Position numbers and translations under genes: made by a program | Source of the DNA: Silurus meridionalis | Taxonomy: Eukaryota; Chordata; Actinopteri; Siluriformes; Siluridae | DNA: 64,000 nucleotides | Assembly (NCBI RefSeq): GCF_014805685.1 | Contig: NC_060902.1 | Location: forward strand, 8,027,786-8,091,785 | Direction: 5' to 3' | The notes under the pieces: model-generated | The model's input: the letters and a program-made list of their open reading frames with translations, nothing else | Told to the model about the DNA's origin: nothing | Database searches by the model: none | Shown here: one piece after another, positions 56,660 through 64,000 of the stretch | Layout of the letters: the number at the start of each line of letters is the position of its first letter | How positions within the stretch are numbered: the first letter of the stretch is position 1

Positions 56660-57745
56660 TGACCCAGCCATTAGTGTTGCACAAGTCAGTGCACTCTTAG
56701 TGCAGGTCGGTCGAGGCCCGGGTTACCAACGACCACCACAGGTATCGTTAGCCAACAGGGTACCGGTGGAAATTGGACTACGGTTGGCCAAAGGAGGAGA
56801 AGGAGAGGAGGAAGATGTCTACAAAGGCAGCAGAAAAAGAAGTGAAGGACAGTGGAGATTCGGGTTGGTACTTTAAATGTTGGTACTATGACTGTTAAAG
56901 GGAGAGAGGGAGCCGATATGATGAAGAGGAGGAAGGTAGATATGTTGTGTGTTTAGGAGACCAAATGGAAAGGGAGTAAGACCAGGAACATTGGAGGTGT
57001 TTAAACTGTTCTATCATGGTGTGGATGGAAAGAGAAATGGTGTAGGGGTGATTCTGAAGGAAGAGGACAGTAAGAGTGTAGTGGAGGTGAAGAGAGTTTC
57101 TGATAGGGTGATGAAGGTGAAGCTGGAAATTGAAGGGGAGATAATAAATAGATGTGAGATGGAGCAGAAGGAAAAATTGAGTGAGTTAGATGAAGTGGTA
57201 AATGGTGAACCTAGAAATCAATGATTGGTGATTGGGGCAGACTTTAAAGGGCTTGAGGTGGAGGGAACAGAGGTGATGAGGAGGTGATGGTAGGTATGGA
57301 ATTAAGCAGAGGAATGTGGAAGGGCAGATGGTGGTAGATTTTTGCTAAAAAGAAGAAAATGGCAGTGGTGAACACGCATTTTAAGAAAAAGGAGGATCAT
57401 AGAGTGACGTATAATAGTGGATGGTGAGAAGATGCCTGAGGAATGGAGAAGGAGTGTCCTGGTACTGATCTTTAAGAATAAGGGAGATGTGCAGACTTGC
57501 AGTAACTACAGGGGAATTAAGTTGATCAATCACATCATGAAGTTATGGGAATGAGTAGTGGAAGCCAGGCTGAGAGAAGAGGTGACCATCTGTGAGCAGC
57601 AGTATGGTTTCATGGGCATGGGGTATATTGGTAAGAGAATGCTGAGGATGGAAAGAGGCAGATGTAGAGGGCAGGGGGTATGGAGACAGATGATCCGCTG
57701 TGGCGACCCCTAATGGAAGAAGCCGAATGTAAAAGAAAACCCACT
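56660..57745 (+). pseudogene. RTE LINE with large internal deletions
   Basis: 5' region as at 49.45 kb, endonuclease scraps (FKLFYHGVDGKRNGVGVILK, then EEDSKSVVEVKRVSD), a pre-RT piece (EEWRRSVLVLIFKNKGD-like) and the 3' end CGCTGTGGCGACCCCTAATG. Frames broken. Confidence 0.8.
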
Positions 57746-58140
57746 CTGGGTTTTACTGCACATCTTTTTTAACGCAGGTCCTTTCCTCCCTCCCCCTGCT
57801 AGACTCCGGAGGCCACTCAGACTATTGTTATACATGTTTGGCTATTCATACAGACTGCATTCATATTAAATGTACAGCAATTCAGACTATGTTATTTATA
57901 CAGACTGCATTCATACCGCATGCATACTGATGGCCGGACATTTCAATGGACAGGAGAATTCATGATCAGAAGCCATTAATCTAAAGTAGCAAGGAGCTGA
58001 ACAGCTCTGCTAGTGCTAACGTTAATTCACCTATTTCTCCATCACCAGCAGCACTCCATTCTCCAACATCTATCTCCCCTACATGCCAGTGTACACACAC
58101 ATACATACATACATACATACATACATACATGCATACATAC
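57746..58140. other. Spacer with a 60-bp direct repeat
   Basis: CATACAGACTGCATTCATA occurs at about 57848 and 57898 in related contexts. No gene. Confidence 0.45.
58096..58140. repeat. (ACAT)n microsatellite
   Basis: Tetranucleotide ACAT/CATA run. Confidence 0.95.
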
Positions 58141-58142
58141 AG

Positions 58143-58500
58143 CGTATTAAGTATTGAACATGTCAACATTTTTCTCAGTAAATATATTTCAAAAGGTGCT
58201 AGTGACATGAAATCTTTATCAGATGTTGGTAACAACCCATGCAATCCACACATACAAAGGAATCAAACCATACATGTCCATAAATGAAGTTGTGTAATGT
58301 TGTGAAACAACACACACAAGAAACAGTATTGAACACAAAGACAGGGAGGTGCAAAAAGAAATGAAAAGCCAAGACAGCAGTAGATATCAATCAGTAATTA
58401 GAAAGCAATCCTACCTATTGTCATTGTAAATCAGCTGCTTCAGTCCCAACTGATGGCCTGTATAAAGGTGTAACTGGTTGCATGTGTAAAAAGCTGTTGG
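58143..58500. mobile_element. Tc1-like terminal fragment
   Basis: AAGTATTGAACATGTCAACA, AGATGTTGGTAACAACCCA and CAGTATTGAACACAAAG match one end of a common fish Tc1 family. No transposase. Confidence 0.55.
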
Positions 58501-58922
58501 TATCAAAAATTGTTTACTTTATCAACTGAGTAAAAAGCTGAAGAACAGATCAAATAGGCTAATTGATTAAAGATTTGGGGAGAAATTTCCTCGTAAAATG
58601 ATTTTTTAAATAAATAAAAAACAGTAGTTTATTGTGATACACTTAAAATTGAGGGTTTTTTTTTTATTTATTTAATTTTAAAATACATAATCATGTGTCT
58701 TTTCCCTGCAAACCACACTGAAAGTTGAGACATGAATAAATTGTACCTTTGATCCAGCAGCAGCAGCAGGAGTGTGTGGAGGTTCTCCGTCTCGACTATT
58801 TTTGCTGTCGGAAGAGCGCTTTTTTCCCTGTCTGAGGGTTTGAAAGCAGTGAGTGAAGGATATTCACCAGAACTACAAACAAACACTACAGTAATCACAT
58901 TAAGGTACGTAATTTCTCTATT

Positions 58923-59726
58923 ATGGCGAACATCCAGTTCACTCAGTGTGTGAAGTGTGACATGTTTAGTCAGTCTTTCTCCGTTGTTAGCGATAATTTT
59001 ATCTGTGAGAAGTGTAAGCTAGTTTGCTCTTTGACGGAGAAGATCTTAGCATTAGAGGAGCGCATCCAGAGTCTAGAGAGAAGTAGTGAGTGTGAGAGCA
59101 GTCCAAGTTCTGCAGGGAAAGTCTGGATGCCCTAGGTGAAGGTACTATTCCCCGACTCCGGCATTAGAGCCCTCGCAGCGGGCGAATGGGTGACGACTCG
59201 GCGGCATACTGCAAAGCCAAAGCTAACGCTAAGGCTCGCCCACGGGAGCACCATTCCTCTCCGCTTCACGTGTCCAACAGGTTTGCTCTCCTCAGTGAAG
59301 CACCCGCTGAGAAACCTGAAAGAGCTCTGGTTTTAGGAGACTCCATTCTGAGGCACGTGAAACTAGCTAGACCTTTAGGGGCACCAGCAGCACAGGTTAT
59401 GTGTATACCGGGAGCCAGGCGCGGACATAGCAGGTCAGCTTAGATTCTTAGGAAAGCACAGGTTCTCTAAGATAGTTTTTCACACAGGAGCTAATGATAT
59501 ACGCCTTCGACAGTCAGAGGTAGCCTACAGCAGGTTATGGTCGCTGAACTGCTGGATGTCCGAGTGGTGCTCCAAAAACAATGTGGGCTTCATTAATAAT
59601 TGGAGCATTTTTGAGGGCAAGGCTGGCCTGTTAGGGCGGGACGGTGTCCATCCCACCCGGGAAGGTGCTGCTCTCATTTCTTGTAGTATAGGTCATAGTC
59701 TCAGAACAGCACTAGTTAACAAGTGA
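58923..59726 (+). pseudogene. L2 ORF1: coiled coil and SGNH esterase
   Basis: Starts MANIQFTQCVKCDMF with a CxxC...CxxC module (CEKCKLVC), then coiled coil (LALEERIQSLERS). SGNH blocks follow: LGDSILRHV (nucleophile Ser), [12 protein letters not shown] and [10 protein letters not shown] (Asp-His). A frameshift near 59120 and a deletion at 59520 break it. Esterase-type ORF1 is known from fish L2 elements (ZfL2); its lipid-related role is unproven. Confidence 0.75.
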
Positions 59727-59822
59727 CTGTCTAGAGCCAAGGCCAGGGAGCAGACAGACAGGCTAAACCGACCGTCTGCTAGCTGCACAGAGTCGTCACT
59801 CAGGATCCACCATATTGAGACT

Positions 59823-62786
59823 GTGTCTGTCCCCCGAGCAAAACCAAAATATAGGAACTATCAGAAAGTCTGTTTAAGTAACCTGATTAACATTAAATTA
59901 AATAGGACTGAACGCACAGCCAGCACCTCTGATCTAAAAATAGGATTGTTGAATATTAGATCTCTCATGCCAAAAGCGCTTACTATAAACGAAATTATTA
60001 CCGACCAGGAGTTTAATATAATGTGTTTGACAGAAACGTGGATTAAATCGAATGAATATGTAGCATTAAATGAGGCGAGTCCTCCTGGGTATAGTTACAT
60101 ACACCAACCCCGTCTAAATGGCAGAGGAGGCGGAGTAGCAGCTATTTATAATAATAATCTAAACGTCACACAAAAGACTAAACACAAATGTAAAACATTT
60201 GAAGTTCTCTACACCAACATAAAATATTCAGTGTCTGAAAGCAGGTCAAGTCAGTTAATTCCACTAATTATTATTTATAGACCCCAGGGCCCTACTCTGA
60301 TTTTCTGATAGAATTTGCAGATTTCATTACAAATCTAGCTACTTCTTTAGACAAAGCATTAATTGTTGGAGACTTTAATATTCATTTTGATAATCAGGAA
60401 GACTCCTTAAGAGCAGCAGTTGTGTCCATTCTAGATTCAGTCGGAATTAATCAGAATGTTATAGGACCCACTCATAGTGGTGGACACACTCTCGACTTGT
60501 TGTTAACATTTGGATTAAAAATAAAAAACTTAGTCATAATTCCACAGTCTGAAGCTATTTCAGACCATTATCTAATCTCGTTTAAAATTTGCCTTAGTCA
60601 TCGATTTCTACCTCACCACGTTACCGTGTTAAGCGTACTTTCACGCCAGCTACAGCAGCGCGTTTTATTAATTATCTTCCGATATTACGATATTAGATAG
60701 ATCTCCGTCAGACCCGCAGAGCTCGACTGGGCCACTGAACATCTAGAAACAACGTTACGTTACACTCTAGATGATGTAGCTCCCTTAAGACCAAAATGAT
60801 CAGGAGAAAAAATTAGCACAGTGGTATAATGATCATACGCACCTTAAAACAGACCACTCGAAAACTAGAGCGTAAATGGCGTCAAACAAAATTAACAGTA
60901 TTTCAAATAGCATGGAAGGAGAGCCTCCTAAATTATAGAAAATCTCTTAGTGCTGCCAGATCAGCATATTTCTCCACCCTCATAGAAAATAACAAGCATA
61001 ATCCTAGATTTTTATTCAGCACGGTAGCAAAATTAACAGGGAATAAAAGCACTGCGCTAACATGCACACCATCAATAGGTAGTAATGATTTCATGAACTT
61101 TTTTAATAATAAAATTGAAAACATCAGGCAAGAAATCCAGACGGTTAATATAAATCCAAATTATTTTACAAGTAACCCTGTAGACAGCAGTGTCATTATA
61201 GCAGACAATCAATTACAAAGCTTCACTACTATTCATGAGAGTGACTTAATTTCATTAATCTCCTCATCAAAATCATCAACCTGTATTCTCGATCCCTTGC
61301 CTACTAGTTTCTTTAAACAGATAGCTCCAGAGGTAATCAAACCTGTTTTAAAAATAATTAACTCTTCCATTAGCACTGGTTATGTACCGAAATCCTTCAA
61401 ACTGGCAGTTATCCACCCCCTTATTAAGAAACCTGACCTTGACCCATGTCAGTTGTCCAACTACAGACCGATATCAAATCTCCCCTTTATATCCAAAATT
61501 TTAGAAAAGGTTGTAGCACAGCAGTTATGCTCACATCTGCTTATGAATAACATTTTGAAATGTATCAGTCAGGATTTCGGCCTCATCATAGCACAGAGAC
61601 GGCGCTAGTTAAGGTGGTAAATGACCTGTTATTGGCCTCTGATCAGGGTTTTGTCTCCTTACTTGTTTTGCTCGACCTTAGTGCAGCTTTTGACACCATT
61701 GATCACACTATACTGCTTGCTAGACTTGAGAATGTTGTAGGAATAAAGGGAACAGCTCTCTCTTGGCTCAGGTCTTATTTGACTGATCGCTATCAGTTTG
61801 TGGATGTAAATGGTGAGTTCTCCACGCTCTATGAGGTAAAGTTTGGTGTTCCTCAAGGATCTGTCTTAGGCCCACTGCTTTTCTCTTTATATATGCTGCC
61901 TCTTGGTGAAATTATTCATAAACATGGGATTCGCTTCCATTGCTATGCTGATGACACACAGCTGTATATTTCAGCAAAGCCAGATGAGAGAGATCAGCTT
62001 AACAATGTTGAGAAGTGTGTAAAGGACATTAGACAGTGGATGCTTAATAACTTTCTTCTGCTCAACTCAGATAAGACGGAAGTACTTTTACTAGGACCAC
62101 ATGCAGCTAGAAGTAAACTTTCCGATTACGTAGCATCTCTGGATGGTGTTTCTGTTTCAGCATGTCGGCTGTCAAAGACCTTGGTGTGATTATTGACCCG
62201 AGTCTTTCCTTTGAGTCTCACGTGAATAATATCACCAGAATCGCCTTCTTTCACCTTAGAAATATTGCTAAGATTAGAAATATGATGTCGTTACAGGATG
62301 CAGAAAAACTGGTTCATGCTTTTGTTACTTCTAGATTAGACTACTGTAACGCTTTACTGTCTGGGTGTGCGAGTAAGTGCATCAATAAGCTTCAGTTAAT
62401 CCAGAATGCAGCAGCAAGGGTCCTCACTAGATCTAGGAAATATGACCACATCACCCGTTTTAATCAGTCTACACTGGCTCCCAATCAAATCTCGCATTGA
62501 CTATAAAATATTACTACTGACGTATAAAGCACTCAATGGTCTCGCACCGCAGTATCTGAGTGAACTTCTGTACCAGTATGATCCTCCACGCCTACTTAGA
62601 TCAAAAGGTGCTGGCTATCTGTTGGTTCCTCAAATAATGAAGACTACAGCAGGGGGCAGATCTTTCTCTTATAAAGCCCCACAGTTATGGAACAGCCTTC
62701 CAATCAGTGTTCGGGACTCAGACACAGTCTCAGTGTTCAAGTCGAGGTTGAAAACGTATTTATTTAGTCAAGCCTTTTATCAGTAG
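59823..62786 (+). pseudogene. L2 ORF2: endonuclease and reverse transcriptase
   Basis: APE-type endonuclease (IGLLNIRSLMPKA, CLTETWIK, RGGGVAAIY), linker, RT with motif [14 protein letters not shown], motif [14 protein letters not shown] and motif [10 protein letters not shown], and the C-terminal region ([12 protein letters not shown]). At least five frameshifts (near 60300, 60700, 61560, 62160 and 62410). It would nick DNA and reverse-transcribe its own RNA. Confidence 0.85.
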
Positions 62787-63074
62787 ATTTCTCTTAGGTA
62801 AAGGCACAGATCTGGAGGGAACATGGATATAGAGTGTTTGGTGAACTGGTATATTTGTATGCTGTCGTCCCTCACATTCACACGTTCACTCAGGTTTGTT
62901 GACGGTGGTGTGGTGGGTCGTCTCTTATCCCAGAGATCCCTCATGTCTGTGTTACCTTCTGGTTCTCCCTTTTAGTTATGCTGCCATAGCGAGTCTTGCG
63001 GAGTCCAAACTGCACAGTGACATTAACTGTACACCAATAGTTACACTTAATAATCCATATCCTTCTCTTCCGTC

Positions 63075-63078
<4 letters not shown>

Positions 63079-63118
<40 letters not shown>
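63079..63118. repeat. (CT)n run in L2 3' UTR
   Basis: CT dinucleotide run, mirrored as (GA)n in the other L2 copies at 44281 and 48421. Confidence 0.95.
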
Positions 63119-63120
<2 letters not shown>

Positions 63121-63738
63121 GGTCGAGTTAAACATGCTCCTGAGGCTCCAGTGACCAGTGTTCCTGCCCCTCTCCTCCTTGGATCTTCACACTTCTGTGC
63201 AGCTCGGACGGTCTCTTAATTCGGAGTAGAACGGGTGCTTTGAGGACGGATTGGACTGTAGTTGGTGTCGGCGGTCTGCTGCACTGACTCGGGAGTGCAG
63301 TTTGCTTCTGATCATCATCACTGTACCCCACAACATTGTATATCTGCTTCAAATGGACATTTGGTGCAACCCAGATGAGGATGGGTTCCCTCTTGAGTCT
63401 GGTTCCTCTCAAGGTTTCTTCCTTCATCTCGGGGAGTTTTTCCTTGCCACAGTTGCTCATCAGGGACAAACATACTTACAAAGAACATATTTATGTTTAA
63501 TCACCACATTATCTGTGTAAAGCTGCTTTGAGACAATGTTCATTGTTAAAAGCGCTATACAAATAAAAATGAATTGAATTGAATTGAATTAAAGATCTCC
63601 GTCTGGACGCTGATTTCATGATCAGAGGTGTAAAGAATCAGGACACTGGAAGAAAAATGCAGAGGTTCATGACTCCAAAATGTCCACTAGCTGTTCCCCG
63701 AGCAGCTCAGCTGCTACATTTCACTGTACGTTTCTCAC

Positions 63739-63985
63739 CTTTGGTTAAAAATCCGCAAAACCCGGGACAAAAACGAGGTTGAAGATTGCGCGCGATAGAT
63801 TTATAACGGCCAAAGGAACGTCGATGTGCACGCGCGGAAAGTGGAGAAAAACTCACGCGGCAAAACATTAACTTCCGACCGGAGCGCGTGAAAGAACTGC
63901 ATAAGTACAAACGCAGATCACAAAGCAGTGGGCGGGGCCAACGGGCTCGAGTTCTAAATCTGCAAACATCATTGGCTCAGACATT
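63739..63985 (-). promoter_or_regulatory. Promoter and first non-coding exon of ZNF gene
   Basis: GC-rich region near the right edge. On the minus strand CCAAT (63975-63971), a GC box (GGCCCCGCCC near 63939-63930), TTATAAAT near 63803 and a strong donor CCAAAG|GTGAG at 63738. Only about 90 bp separate this donor from the acceptor of exon 2. The promoter may extend past the window. Confidence 0.55.
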
Positions 63986-64000
63986 GTCAAGAAGTGAAAT

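Larger units (their letters stand above)
58793..63595 (+). mobile_element. Near full-length L2-clade LINE, 9-bp TSD
   Basis: 5' UTR (CGACTATTTTTGCTGTCGGA), ORF1, ORF2, 3' UTR with a (CT)n run and a (GAATT)n tail. Flanked by TCTCCGTCT at 58784-58792 and 63596-63604. Several frameshifts make it inactive. A second, rearranged copy is at 43.8-48.7 kb. Confidence 0.85.
58747..63645 (-). pseudogene. ZNF gene exon 2, split by an L2 insertion
   Basis: Acceptor TTTTTCTTCCAG at about 63646, donor CAAAG|GTACAA at 58746. Without the L2 (58793-63595) and one copy of the target repeat, the exon is about 87 nt. It contains an ATG at 63619-63617 and a run of CTG/GCT repeats. As it stands the L2 puts 4.8 kb into the exon. 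Whether the exon is coding or 5' UTR is open; its ATG frame does not join the finger frame, so 5' UTR is likelier. Confidence 0.5.

Overview
The window is nuclear DNA of a ray-finned fish. The evidence is spliced vertebrate-type genes with TATA boxes, GT-AG introns and AATAAA signals, a run of Kruppel-type C2H2 fingers, and a repeat load typical of teleosts: Tc1, Tigger-like and hAT DNA transposons, L2 and RTE LINEs, DIRS, Tf1/sushi-like Gypsy elements, a class I endogenous retrovirus and long (TA)n tracts. I cannot name the species or order. Most long reading frames are transposon debris; the host genes consist of short exons hidden between repeats.

Layout: 1-2.4 kb is a minus-strand DIRS element running off the left edge. 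3.1-4.4 kb is a compact candidate three-exon gene (minus) coding for a 79-residue membrane microprotein, with TATA, CRE/ETS motifs and a poly(A) signal. 5-9.7 kb is nested repeats: interlocking inverted repeats, two Tigger-like elements, solo LTRs, and an RTE fragment hit by an ERV LTR that was hit by a Gypsy element. 10.5-32.5 kb is one ten-exon minus-strand gene of the SARNP (CIP29) family: SAP domain, acidic linker and RAERFG-type modules. Its exon pair 6-7 is tandemly duplicated (copy A near 10.7-18.8 kb, copy B near 19.2-22.9 kb). Its introns hold three Tc1 elements, a SINE, Tigger-like elements, two gag-only Gypsy elements and a LINE.

32.5-37 kb is mostly featureless. 37.0-43.2 kb is an ERV with paired LTRs, a tRNA-Leu-type primer site and a broken pol split by an RTE insertion. 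43.8-48.7 kb is a rearranged L2 element carrying an LTR and a hAT element. 49.0-49.4 kb is a paralogous copy of SARNP-like intron 1 without the LINE. 49.4-54.1 kb is RTE, LINE and Tc1 debris plus one unidentified candidate exon. 54.6-64.0 kb is a C2H2 zinc-finger gene (minus): promoter and 5' exon at the right edge, a second exon split by a 4.8-kb L2 insertion with a 9-bp target duplication, and a single finger exon.

In function, the SARNP-like gene would encode a nuclear RNA-binding mRNA-export adaptor, and the finger gene a DNA-binding regulator. The mobile elements act only for themselves but have reshaped both genes: intron growth around a duplicated exon pair in one, an exon broken by L2 in the other.
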